Source: Haemaphysalis longicornis (taxonomy: Eukaryota; Arthropoda; Arachnida; Ixodida; Ixodidae). Taken from it: a stretch of DNA of 64,000 bases. A program made the translations under genes and the position numbers. The DNA is taken from contig CM023449.1 in assembly GCA_013339765.2 (NCBI GenBank), forward strand, positions 199,727,422-199,791,421. Reading direction: 5' to 3'. Within the stretch, counting starts at the first letter, position 1. Each line of letters begins with the position of its first letter. Shown piece after piece: positions 11,600 to 21,133 of the stretch. The notes below the pieces were generated by a model. It did not search any database. It was not told the DNA's origin and saw only the letters and a program-made list of their open reading frames with translations.

Positions 11600-12540
11600 A
11601 TTGTGAGCGAATTTCACCAGTGGAGCAATCTTGCTGCCGTAGCAGAATTTGCATGGTTCCTTGTAAAGCACTTGCTAGCTAAATGCCGACACTCCTTCCC
11701 GCAATATGGACAGACGTCTATAAGACGCAACATTATTCCTTGGAGGTGGAAAGTACTTCTTACCTGATGCTGCAAGCTTTCGTTGCCAGCATACCTTTTG
11801 AGTAGCACCACCGCTGACTGCTGCGTAATTGCTCCCCAGTTCCTTGATCTGTGATTGCACTGCTACTATCCCCAACTCTGAGCTGTTATCCCTTTCGATG
11901 CTGAGCTCGTAGCCTTGCCTCAGCTTGCAGCAGATGGCTTCGTTTCGTATTCCACAATGAAGCGCCCATAAATCACCTCTTTCGGAAACATTCCGATGTT
12001 GCATGTGACTGTCATCTTGAGTTCCACAACGAAGTGACTACTGCCTTCACATGAGCGTTGGTCTCCACAGTAGAACTTCTACCTTTTCACTATCATGGAG
12101 CGCATCTTTGTGTAATGCGTTCGCAGGCTGTTCACAATATATCCGAAGCCGTCATCTGCAGCACCCCTCAGGATCAACAAGTTTTAAGAGTGATAAACGC
12201 AGCATCGCAATGAGCGTCAATAACTTCTGCTGCTCCGTTGCTTTGTCTTGTGTGCCGTGGCGAAGACTTCTAAGCGTTTATCTTTGATATCGAAATCGCC
12301 CTTTCTGGTGAGAATCCCGGAGTTTAACGAAACTCACTTTCCTAGTCGCCATAGTACTTGGTTGTCCAGTTGTAGTCAGTCGCAGCGGCAATGAGCGCCA
12401 AGAACATCTCCCTCCTTGCTTTATCTTGTTTGCCGTGGCGAAGACTTTTAAATGTTAATCCATGACATCTAAATCGCCCTTTCTAGAGAAAATGTGGTTT
12501 AGTTAACGAACCCCACTCTGTTCGTTGTCCAGTTGTAATT
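11600..12540 (-). pseudogene. Gypsy-type gag remnant
   Basis: Gag is the capsid/nucleocapsid protein that packages retrotransposon RNA in cytoplasmic particles. Here, in shifting frames, I see LEVFATAHKTKQ (N-terminal part), SHFVVELKMTV, CGIRNEAI near 11956, AVQSQIKEL and KVCWQRKLA. A damaged zinc knuckle of CPYCGKECRHLASKC type lies at about 11668-11714; its spacing is one residue longer than the usual C-x2-C-x4-H-x4-C. The N-terminal part is tandemly duplicated (12198-12540). There are several frameshifts and stops. Family assignment is fairly secure, subfamily unknown. Confidence 0.7.
12198..12540. repeat. Direct tandem duplication, period about 181 bp
   Basis: The block beginning near ATGAGCG at 12210 recurs at 12391. 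Shared landmarks are CCGTGGCGAAGACTT, AAATCGCCCTTTCT and GTTGTCCAGTTGTA. The copies are diverged. The duplicated segment encodes the N-terminal gag part of the Gypsy remnant on the minus strand. Confidence 0.75.
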
Positions 12541-12545
12541 CTTCG

Positions 12546-12900
12546 CTGCGCTGAATTCACCACGTCCTTGTCAGAATTGTTAGGTTTCGAAGTTACGCAA
12601 TTCTGACACGTTCGTGGCACCTAATTACTGCTTTATGCGACGCATGAATCCCGCGTCAGTACAAAGTACGAGTTCATAAGAAACAGACTAAGATAGAGCC
12701 GGTGCCTTGCAAAAAACTCCCACTTCCCCTCGAGGGAACCCCTGTGTAAATGCGACGCATACGGGTTTCACGTTGCAGCGTTGGACAGCGGAGAAACGGC
12801 GCTGGAACGATGAAGCGGAGCGGCGCAGGCACCGCGTTTTATAGCGCGCATAACGGTGAGGGGACGCGCCGGCGCCAGTGCGTCTGCCGCGGCTATGACG
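12546..12900. other. No recognisable gene
   Basis: A moderately GC-rich stretch with a GAGGGGACGCGCCGGCGCC block near 12856. No supported gene. Confidence 0.35.
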
Positions 12901-12995
12901 CAACACAATCCAACACAATCCACTTTAATCAAATCCAAGCCAAGCCAAGCCAAGCCAAGTCAATCCAAGCCAATCCAATCGAATCCAATCCAATG
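12901..12995. repeat. Degenerate pentanucleotide repeat (AAGCC/AATCC)n
   Basis: Alternating CCAAG and CCAAT pentamers, partly regular (four consecutive AAGCC units around 12936-12958). It lies 22 bp from the left end of the GC-rich hAT-like element. Confidence 0.85.
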
Positions 12996-13028
12996 CCCCT
13001 CACGAGAGTGTTCGCTTAGAGCACTGCA

Positions 13029-13205
13029 CGGGCCTGATTTTAAGGCCCGAGCCCGGCCCGAGCCTGCTTCGCGAAGCCCGAGCCCGACCCGGGCCCGTAA
13101 CACCTAGCCCGAGCCCGGTCCGGGCCCGGGCATTTATAAGTGAGCCTGGCCCGAACCTGGCCCGGGCCCGCCATCTCAAACCCAGGCCCGGCCCGGCCCG
13201 GCCCG
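13029..13205. repeat. GCCCGG-rich subterminal array (left)
   Basis: Imperfect hexamer repeats of GCCCGG, GCCCGA and GGGCCC, strongly GC-rich against the local background. Partner of the inverted array at 13951-14116. Confidence 0.85.
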
Positions 13206-13584
13206 GTAATTTATGTTTTGCCTAGGGAGGGCTCGCGCGTGTGTAAAAAGGCCCGGTCTTTGACGCTGAAGAAAGTTTGTTTATTATATTCCGAGCGATC
13301 AGACGGAGCATCTAGTCTGTACAAGCACGCCATGAACTGAAACGCAAAAAATAAGGGTTTAAAAGTGCACTCACCGTCTGCAGATCACGCCACATCGGCT
13401 CGTATTCTTACACGAGAGACACCATCACCTTTGATGACCAGCTAGCTAGACTCTTGGCAACTTCACGTGTTGTCTCGGCCACAAGTTGGTATTGTTGCAA
13501 TTTTTTGATCCGCATTTGAATCAACGAGCATGTACGCGCGTTGAAATACTTCGCCTCCAGTGGTTGTTAAGCGGTGGTGTTTCT

Positions 13585-13712
13585 CTGGCACGCGAGTTTG
13601 ATTCCCTGCCACGGCAGCCACATTTTAATTGGTGCAACATCTAAAACACACGTGTACATACATAACCATAGGTGCACAGCTCCAGGATGTCTGAATTAAT
13701 TCCTTCTGCTTT
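13585..13712 (+). mobile_element. Degraded tRNA-derived SINE fragment
   Basis: A B-box-like GAGTTTGATTCCCTGCCACGG is followed by GCAGCCACATTTTAATTGG, ACACACGTGTAC and a GGTGCAC...GATGTCTGAATTAATTCC segment. These match, in order, the blocks of tick SINEs related to Ruka (B box, CGGC-rich stretch, CCCGTGT block, GTGCACGTT block, TGGTCNAAATTNATCC block). The A-box side is poorly preserved and the tail is absent. It lies inside the GC-rich hAT-like element. Confidence 0.5.
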
Positions 13713-13950
13713 GGGCATTCCTTGTAATCGTATCTTTGGTATTTATACACCAAAATATAAAATCTTGATGTAGTACAGGAAATGTCATTACAATTGCAGT
13801 ATAGTGACCATCAGACCTAGCAAAACAAGTTTTCAAAACAATGCGTACAACTAACAGCAAGAAGCGAGAAAAATGAACCAAGAATATTCATTTTGATGCT
13901 CTTTTCTACACTTCACTTCGGACCTATGAATGGCCGTGCCTATGAATTGA

Positions 13951-14116
13951 AGCCCAAGCCCGGCCCGGGCCCACGGCGTCGAGCCCAAGCCCGGCCCGTG
14001 CCCGCGGCATTGAGCCCGGGCCCGGCCCGGGCCCGCCGATAATCGACTTCGGGCGGCCCGGGCCGGCCCGCGGGCCGGATCGGGCCCGGGCTTTCGGGCC
14101 GGCCCGGGCCCGTGCA
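13951..14116. repeat. GCCCGG-rich subterminal array (right)
   Basis: Right-hand counterpart of the array at 13029-13205, in inverted orientation overall, ending in the terminal inverted repeat. Reading frames across it are composition artefacts. Confidence 0.85.
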
Positions 14117-14124
14117 GTGCTCTA

Positions 14125-16052
14125 TTTAACAGTTCGCTATCGGAGTAGAGAGGGGGTGAGCGGCGGAGAGCGCAGCTGGCGCGGCGAGGAGAATGGGGGA
14201 GGGGTGGACGCCGACGACAATGCCGACGACGAAGCATGCAGGGACAGGGCGAGTGAATGAGATGCAGTCGCATCTAAAAAACATCCTGCCAGTGCAACTT
14301 CACCAACACAAAGACAGGCGCGTAGGTGGGTGGCTTGGTGGCTGTAATCACTGACCTTATTACAGATAGCGTCACTCCCGGGCTATGTGGAACGCCGCTC
14401 TGTGGCCAGCGCTCAGATGTAAGGAATACGTTCCGCCGAAGTTTCGCTTCAAACACTTTGCCTTCTAAACACTTGTAATTGTCCCTGAATGGTAATCGCG
14501 TTTCAAGTAGTCTCGTAGCCAAGCACGGGAACGCCGATTTTTATTGGCGCAGTTTAATTCGTTGACGCAAATAAAACACCAGAAATTATATTATTTTCAG
14601 AAGTAATCAGAGACCAGGTGCTCACCAGTTGTCAATGAATATTTTCTCCAGCGCTATCTCCATTCTGCGAAATAAATGCATTCATTGTCCATACTCGTGT
14701 AGTTTGTTCAATAAACACCTTAAAGCTCACGTCACAAGTCATGCATCGCGCTTTAATCAATGTGTATGCGTTGAATGTAAAACGTAAAAATCTCAAACGG
14801 GCATGTCGCTTCAAGGCACATTTGGTGTATAGAGGAGAAAGAAGTAGGAACCTCTATTTATTTCTCACTAGTAAAACGGACATACAGACCTACTCACCCC
14901 ACGTGTTGCATTATGTTCAAAAGCAGATATTGCAATTTAGAGGGTAGAACCGTAACGGTAAGTACAGTACAATGAAACACGTAGCGCAGTAAGCTGTAGC
15001 GGTAGCGGCTGAAAAGTAGTTATCGACATTAACCACAATAAAAAGACGCACATGCAGAGCACCAAACACGCCTGAGGAGAATGAAGTGCAAAGATTCAAT
15101 ACGCTAGGCTGCCTGCTAAGGCAATCCCTTGTTCAAGCACTCTGCATAAGTCTATCGCGCTAGTCTATAAAGCTTCTCTGGTTACCAATGTCATGTCCCG
15201 CTTACGTGTGCATTTAGGAATCACCGTTACCTGCATGGTATTTAGGAAACGGTAAATATAATATGTAAAAACGTGGGGACAATACACATGTACACAGAGT
15301 CGAACTTTCTCGCTGTCTTCTCCGGCGCCTTGACGCCACCGCGGCCTTCTCGCTAAAATGTGGCACAACACCTCGTGACTTCATTGGTTGCCACAACCAA
15401 TTCGTGTCGGGCGAGAAAAATATAGAAAGTACACATACTCAATTCGCAATGCCCTTTAAATTATCAATTCGTGTTGGCACAAGATAGATAGAAGCAAGAA
15501 CACATACTCAATTCACAATGCCCATTAAAAGCCCCGGCCTGTAGAAGTTATTCATTTGCTTTTCATAGCGCAGCAGTTATGTGACCGCATAAGCCTTGCA
15601 AGCCCATAGTGATAATTAAATGCCCACTATGCGTATCCGGCCGCATGCCTCAAAGCCCGCGAAATGTTTTCAGGTATTTGAGACTCCCAACTGAATTGCG
15701 CAGTTACCACTCCTTAATTGGAACAACTCCGACTTATTCCTTCTTTTCGTGACCCGAAATGAATGCATTGGCGACAACACTCGTAAAAATGGCGACCATA
15801 CTTGTACGGATGGAATGGGAATGGAACTAGGTGCGCTTTCCCCGGAAGAGAATGGGCGTGATTTTTTAACAACGTTTGTCGATCTTCATACGTGATTACA
15901 ACCAAGCTGGCGCTTGAACCACCAAAGTTTGAGTAGATCTTAGTTGCAATAACTTCTACTTTCCTTGGTAGGCGCGTTATAAATGCGAGGAATCCCGTAG
16001 TGAGTGGGTAGTTCTTGACGACATTGACGACTAAGGATATTTTTTTGGCGAT
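14125..16052. other. No recognisable gene; one short tandem duplication
   Basis: The only structure seen is the 67-bp duplication at 15398-15531. No gene or element recognised. Confidence 0.4.
15398..15531. repeat. 67-bp direct tandem duplication (two copies)
   Basis: CAATTCGTGT begins at 15398 and again at 15465. Both units continue through ACACATACTCAATTC and CAATGCCC to AAA. They are moderately diverged. Confidence 0.75.
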
Positions 16053-16065
16053 AGTTTTGTATCCT

Positions 16066-16300
16066 ACCCGCCGCGGTGGCTGAGTGGCTAAGGTGTTCCG
16101 CTACTGAGCACGAGAACGCGGCTTGGATTCCTGGCCGTAGTGGCCAATTTTCTGATGGAGCGAAAAGCAAAAATGCCCGTGTGTGCGAGATTTCCGCGCA
16201 ATTTAAGGATCCCCACGGCGTCAAAACTGACCCCGAGCCCTCCCCTATGGCGGTCCTCATCTCCTGCGTTGCGTCGGCGCGTTAAACCGTCCAATCAATC
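16066..16300 (+). mobile_element. Ruka-type SINE
   Basis: A tRNA-like head (A-box region GTGGCTGAGTGGCTAAGG, B-box region GCGGCTTGGATTCC) is followed by the CCCGTGTGTGCGAGATTT block, GGTCCTCATCTCC and GCGTTGCGTCGGCGCGTTAA, and a CAATCAATC tail. It is flanked by AGTTTTGTATCCT (16053-16065) and AGCTTTGTGTCCT (16301-16313), a 13-bp target duplication with two mismatches. RNA polymerase III promoter boxes are present but slightly diverged. Non-coding, and would need LINE machinery to move. Confidence 0.88.
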
Positions 16301-16313
16301 AGCTTTGTGTCCT

Positions 16314-18249
16314 GTGATGTGGAATCCTAAGAAGCCATCGGAGGATGTGCGAGACAATGACGGGCACCCACCTGCGCTAACGGGTTACTTGTGACCCCTT
16401 CGGTGTGAGCCGGGGCCTAAACCAAGCTAATATATAAGAAACTTAGCACTACAGCTTGCTCCGCAACCGTCAGCTGAAAGCTCCCGGCATGCCTTCTCTA
16501 CAAAATTGGCTGATGCGTAGAGACACACTTAACAAAATGTGCAAACTTGTGTCCGGGTGGCGCGACCGCTCGTGTCTGGTATTAAGCCGGTAGTGTTAAT
16601 GCCACGAGAATCAACAAACGGAATGGGGTAAATGTGGAAGATGTGTCGATGTTTGTGCGGAGAACACCAAACTACGCGTTTTTCTGACGTTACCCTAGTG
16701 TCTATTGCGCTACATAGATAGCAATTATGATCAGTGCTCTGCAAATAAAAGTATTGCGACTGCACGTGGGTGTGACCAAGGGCGGACGACGGGAATGTGT
16801 GTTAAGCTTCAACAGCGTAGGCACTGGTGTGATGATACACGAAGCCCGTAGTGAGGTAACAGCTTACAAGCTGTGCAAGACGATATAAGTGGACAGCAGC
16901 CGATTGTCCCTGCAGCGTCGCGCAAACGCAAGTCATTACAACATGTTGATCATGTAAATATTATAATAGATATCGGAAATACTGGCCCTTTTTGAATTGG
17001 AAGGGTGGTTATTCTGCCCAATATGTCACCACCCAGTTGTTACCATCCCTCGTCTTTGGTGACGCGTATGGACATTTTTACAGCTGAGCTGTAAAAATTT
17101 TGGCTTGTATAGTGTCATGCTACCTTAAGAGCAGGTTTCTCCTCCCCGCAAAAACCTATTCTTAATATAAAAAATAGAGTTTTTAAATTCAAAAATTAAA
17201 ATAAGTCCCAGGGCCTTTACATTCCGTTATAAGTTGGCTTATATTGCCCCTGGAAAATGGGGTTCCCAGAAATGCACTTACAGGTAGAGGTGATGCCGAC
17301 TTTAAGGAGAACTGTGTTAGTTTGGTCTTTCTAAGCCGGCCTTTTAAATTGGAGGTGGCACAGTGAACACGGCCATCTACAAAGGAAGTATTATTAAATA
17401 AAATAGCCGCAAATCGTGCGTTAGGAGAAGCACCCTCAACTAATTATTTACAATTACGTTATCGGAATACTGTACCATTGCGCAAAGTTTCATTTACGTG
17501 TCAGGATTAGATAGTTCCAAGTGAAGTTTAAAAATTACAGAATTGCTGTCTGGTGTCAATACAGACCCATCTCCGCAGGAAGTACGGTTACAGAAAATGA
17601 CTGTGACGGCTGTTTTACGGGAACTGTCCGGAAACAAATACTATGAAAATTAGCCTCTAAGACGACTCTAGAATTACGCACTACAAAGAAGCTGAAGATA
17701 ATAAGATTTTAGGTGAAACAAAACCACAGCGCGCTGTCTTATAACATTTCTCACTGGGTGCAACTGGGTTTAGTTTTTGAAGTTCTCTACGCGTCTAAAA
17801 ACGTCAAGCCTCAGTAGCATTCATGGGAAACTCCATACAGCCACCAGGAGGTAATTTCTAGATCGAGGAATTGAAAGGATAGAATTGGACTTCCCGGCCA
17901 TTCCAGGAATGGGAATGGCCATAATTGCGGCATTCCGTGGACTTTAAAGGAATAGAAATGCGAAAAGTTTTAATTCCTCGGAATGGAATTGGAATAAAAT
18001 ATGGCTCCCTATGAAGCAACTCATAAATTTAAGCAAAAACGACAACGAAGACAGAATGCAAATTTTCGCTAGTCTAAACATCGCACTACCCACAAACACA
18101 CATGTCAAGTATACGTAAGTTTCATAAGCCAGGTAACTTGAAAAGAAACGGATTACGACATCTCCCCTAAGACATTCACCCCATTCGCCGGCCAGTAACG
18201 CACGGCGAGCGCACGGACAGGTCTTCGCGGCTTTCCTGGTGACTTACCT
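16314..18249. other. No recognisable gene; degenerate GGAAT-type repeat
   Basis: Mostly unrecognised. Between about 17855 and 18000 several GGAATTGGAAT, GGAATGGGAATGG and GGAATAGAAAT blocks form a loose GGAAT-type repeat. No SINE or LINE motifs otherwise. Confidence 0.4.
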
Positions 18250-18760
18250 AAATAACGAAACCAATATTGAAACGCGCCATGGACGGAATAATGATAGAAG
18301 TAACACTCAGAGACAGGCAACGAGAATCTTGGATAAGGGAGCGAACTCGAGCAGACGATATCATACTTGAAATAGTGAAAAACAAGTATACTTGGGCTTG
18401 CCATGTAATTTAACCTATTTGCCCGCCGTGGTGGCTCAGTGGCTAAGGCGTTGCGCTGCTGAGCACGAGGTCGCTGGTTTGATTCCCGGCGGCGGTGGCC
18501 GCTTTTCAGATGGAGGCGAAAAGCAAAAACGCCCGTGTGTACGAGATTTCGGTGCACGTTTAAGATCCTCAGGTGGTCAAAATTGATCCGGAGACCTCCA
18601 CTACGGCGCGCCTCATCGCCTGCGTTGCGTCGGCGCGTTAAACCCTACAATCAATCAATCAATTTAACCTATTTACCACTGGTGGACCACGGTAGTAACA
18701 GAAAGGATACGGGGAGACGGGTCTATAAGAAGGGGAACTGAGCGTGTCGTTAAATTTTGG
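18250..18760 (+). mobile_element. RTE-type LINE remnant interrupted by a SINE
   Basis: Frame fragments on the plus strand read RAMDGIMIEVTLRDRQRESW, IRERTRADDIILEIVKNKYT and WACHV up to 18405. After the Ruka insertion they resume with HWWTTVVTERIRGDGSIRRG. This parallels the RTE C-terminal blocks at 7762-8225 (RAMERKMIGVTLRDKK, WTWAGHV, DNRW). The reverse transcriptase core is missing. The copy is more decayed than the one near 8 kb and predates the SINE. Confidence 0.72.
18421..18660 (+). mobile_element. Ruka-type SINE with perfect 14-bp target duplication
   Basis: A complete copy of about 240 bp. It begins GCCCGCCGTGGTGGCTCAGT, with the A box in GGCTCAGTGGCTAAGGCG and B box GGTCGCTGGTTTGATTCC. 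The body holds the CCCGTGTGTACGAGATTTC and GTTTAAGATCCTCAGGTGG blocks, and the tail is (CAAT)n. AATTTAACCTATTT occurs exactly at 18407-18420 and 18661-18674. This is the best-preserved Ruka copy in the window. It lies inside an RTE LINE remnant. Confidence 0.95.
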
Positions 18761-20179
18761 TAGCCAAGGGAGCATGGAATATGTGTTTTGAAATTCCAAA
18801 TCATCTTTTGAGGCGCTGTTGTTTCATGCCGAAAAAAACCATTACTGATGAGTTGCCTCCTCTTTGGAATGAAGCGTATTTTGCGTGTGTGTATACAAGT
18901 TTAAATAAAAAAAAACAACAGCCGACAGCAGCTCTATGGTCGGAAACTCACCCCGCAAACATCGCTTGAAAATGCCTTGACATGTATATTATACGTTGGG
19001 AAGTGCATGTGTTCACCTAGGCAGGTATGTTAAACGCTTAAAAATTAACCCAAGGAAAACTAGAGCAAACATAAGTGGCTTCTTTAATGAAAATGTTTAC
19101 TTTGTGTTCTTCGTCGTACAGTGGGCTCATTTTCCGGTACTTGCGCAATGTTGCTCTATCACATGGATCTTTACAAGGTAGCCCACATTAGCCCATCTGT
19201 ATGTTGTTTTATTAGGAAGGCAGTTGAAAAGTGAGCAGAATTATCCTGAAACTGATGGTCACCTTTTCGTATATAGTGGCTTAAAGGTGTGAAGTCGACT
19301 ACCCTTGTCGGTGAATGCCACCTACCAGAAGAATCACCTACTTCACTATTACTAGGAGGCTCCCAACCGCACGGTTATTTTGCTATGAGGCGTTAGTACG
19401 CCGGTATTGAGAACCGCGCGTGCGTGTGACGACCAGTGCAGTAGTCCTCGTGTTTGTCCGCTGGGCGAACAAGCTCAAAATGAATCGCGCACACCATGGA
19501 GGTGCATAAGCTAGGTTGGGAAAACTGTAGGACTGTCAACGGCGATAGAGCCATAACGCCGGGTTGCGGAGCCCAGCATCAACGTGCCCGCGGCTAGCGA
19601 GAATTCGAGTCGACATAGCCAGACGCGGTTGTGAAGGGACAAGCCACAACATAAATGTTCCCTCAAAACACAGAGAAGCGTCAAAAGCGATATAATGTCC
19701 TAATAAATCTCCAACTTCAGATGCCTGCTTTCCAATCTACAATGGTTCTCTGAGAGATTGTTCCCAGGAACATTTACACCCGTGTACAGCTCAAGAAACA
19801 ATGATAATGTATCAGATAACACACAACCGAAGCAAGGGCCCACCCCAAGCGATTCCTTTCTTCATTTCATTCTCACAAGCAATACCCTGGTTTACATATT
19901 TATCATGCCTTTACGTGTGGCAATGAACGCAGGGGTGCTCTCTATATTTAAAATAAATCCCTTCAGCTCATTCCGGCCCTCGTAGGCAAGTAAAATAAAC
20001 TGCTTGGTACATGCCCACATAAACGCAAACCTTAACCCCTCTCCACGACAGTGTTCTCCCCTCTCCCCTTTCTGTGCAATAACTTTGACAGTAACAGCAA
20101 TATCAGACTAAACGGAACAAATAGAAGACAGAAAATTCTGCGGTTCACCGGGTAAACTATACACGTGGTCCATCATCAT
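18761..20179. other. No recognisable gene or element
   Basis: Nothing recognised. The 3' part may hold unreadable upstream sequence of the I-clade LINE, but I cannot identify an endonuclease domain there. Confidence 0.4.
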
Positions 20180-20224
20180 TCATAGCAATTCTCCAGAAAG
20201 AAGAAAAAACCTTCCCGGTCAGCC

Positions 20225-20545
20225 ATGCTGAAACTATTATTTGACGAGGCTCCCAATCAATTACTTAACATGATCAGTTATTCTATTAGACATGCATGGA
20301 TCCCCGATGTCCGGGGTCTCGCCAAAATACTTCATGTCACTTCAGAGGGCTGATCAAGGCTTCGTGATGGAAAATGTCAGGCCTATCGCATTTACATCGA
20401 ACGTAGTTAAATCAATCGAGCGGATCTTGCAGCAGCGCATATTGCAATTCGTGTCCAGTTCTAGAATCTTCAGCCAGAGAAAAAGTTGTATCCACCCTGT
20501 GTGTTCGAATCAAGTGCGCATATGAACCTTGAAAGCCGGATTAAA
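20225..20545 (+). pseudogene. I-clade RT, N-terminal part
   Basis: Reads MLKLLFDEAPNQLLNMISYS and IRHAWIPDVRGLAKI, then after a frameshift near 20340 VMENVRPIAFTSNVVKSIER and ILQQRILQFVSS, ending CVFESSAHMNLESRIKL. These are the fingers-domain blocks before the first catalytic Asp motif. The reading resumes in frame across the nested insertion at ARRTNQF (21134). Confidence 0.78.
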
Positions 20546-21133
20546 CTGCTTTTATATTGTGCTTTTTATAGTCGGTAGAACTGATCTGACTAACCATAAC
20601 ATAACGCGATTTGCATCACAACATAATTTTTTACTCCCAAAAGTTAGAACAAACTCTGGTAAATAAACAGTTGGATTTGCCGCCATTAAATTATGGAATA
20701 ACTTGCCTATTAATGCTAAAAATCAATGAGGTCGCTCATCTTACAAACAATCAATTCTTAAATTTATCCTCGAAGACCCCCACTTTTCACTTGATTAGTT
20801 CGCCCGACCTTGATCTTTTTTTTTTGCTCACTGTTTTTTTTTCTAATGCTCACCAGTTTTTTGCCTCTTTGCACCTTTTTCTATAACTGAGACGTGTGCT
20901 TGCTTTGTGAACAAAGTTATTCTATGTAAGTGTTATGAAATGTTGCAATATTCTTCGCAAAAATTTTTTAAAGTTCCTTCTGTTGTGATTGCTTGAACTT
21001 TATATTTTAATACTGTTCATTTGCAAGAGTTCCCACCACAGTGCCGCACTTCGGGACCTCTTTCTGTAATATCAATCCCGATGCACTGTATCCTTGTTAA
21101 CGATTACAATAAACTGAAACTGAAACTGAAACT
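20546..21133 (+). mobile_element. L2/CR1-like LINE 3' fragment nested in the I-clade LINE
   Basis: A C-terminal coding remnant (TRFASQHNFLLPKV, TVGFAAIKLWNNLP, with stops; 20590-20790) and a T-rich 3' UTR with a TCGGGA...TCCCGA stem-loop, CACTGTAT, AATAAA and a (TGAAAC)n tail. It is flanked by AAACT on both sides. Removing the insert and one AAACT rejoins the host RT reading as RIKLARR in frame. It is therefore a precise target-primed insertion younger than the I-clade copy. Confidence 0.82.

Larger units (their letters stand above)
10690..12545 (-). mobile_element. Decayed Ty3/Gypsy-type LTR retrotransposon, internally deleted
   Basis: The minus strand reads gag (about 12540 to 11600) and then, after about 260 bp of unrecognised sequence, integrase (about 11340 to 10690). 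Protease, reverse transcriptase and RNase H are not recognisable and appear deleted. Every segment needs several frame changes, so this is an old, inactive copy. I did not find a convincing pair of LTRs or a primer-binding site. No envelope-like gene is visible. Assignment rests on gag and integrase motif order. Confidence 0.7.
13017..14124. mobile_element. hAT-like non-autonomous element with GC-rich ends
   Basis: The ends are perfect 18-bp inverted repeats, TAGAGCACTGCACGGGCC at 13017-13034 and its reverse complement at 14107-14124. The TAGAGCACTGCA terminus fits the hAT terminal pattern. Inside each end lie 150-180 bp arrays of GCCCGG/GCCCGA hexamers. The centre is ordinary AT-richer sequence and carries a SINE remnant. 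No transposase frame is present. An exact adjacent 8-bp target duplication is not visible. The heptamer GTTCGCT abuts the left end and recurs 9 bp beyond the right end. Foldback-type element is the alternative. Confidence 0.65.

Noticed and set aside
10690..12545. Endogenous retrovirus
   Set aside because: No envelope-like frame and no LTR pair seen; gag and integrase fit a Ty3/Gypsy retrotransposon.
13851..14273. 140-codon minus-strand frame
   Set aside because: It runs through the GCCCGG array and is Pro/Arg/Gly-rich from composition alone.
18153..18557. 134-codon minus-strand frame
   Set aside because: Antisense to the RTE remnant and the Ruka SINE.
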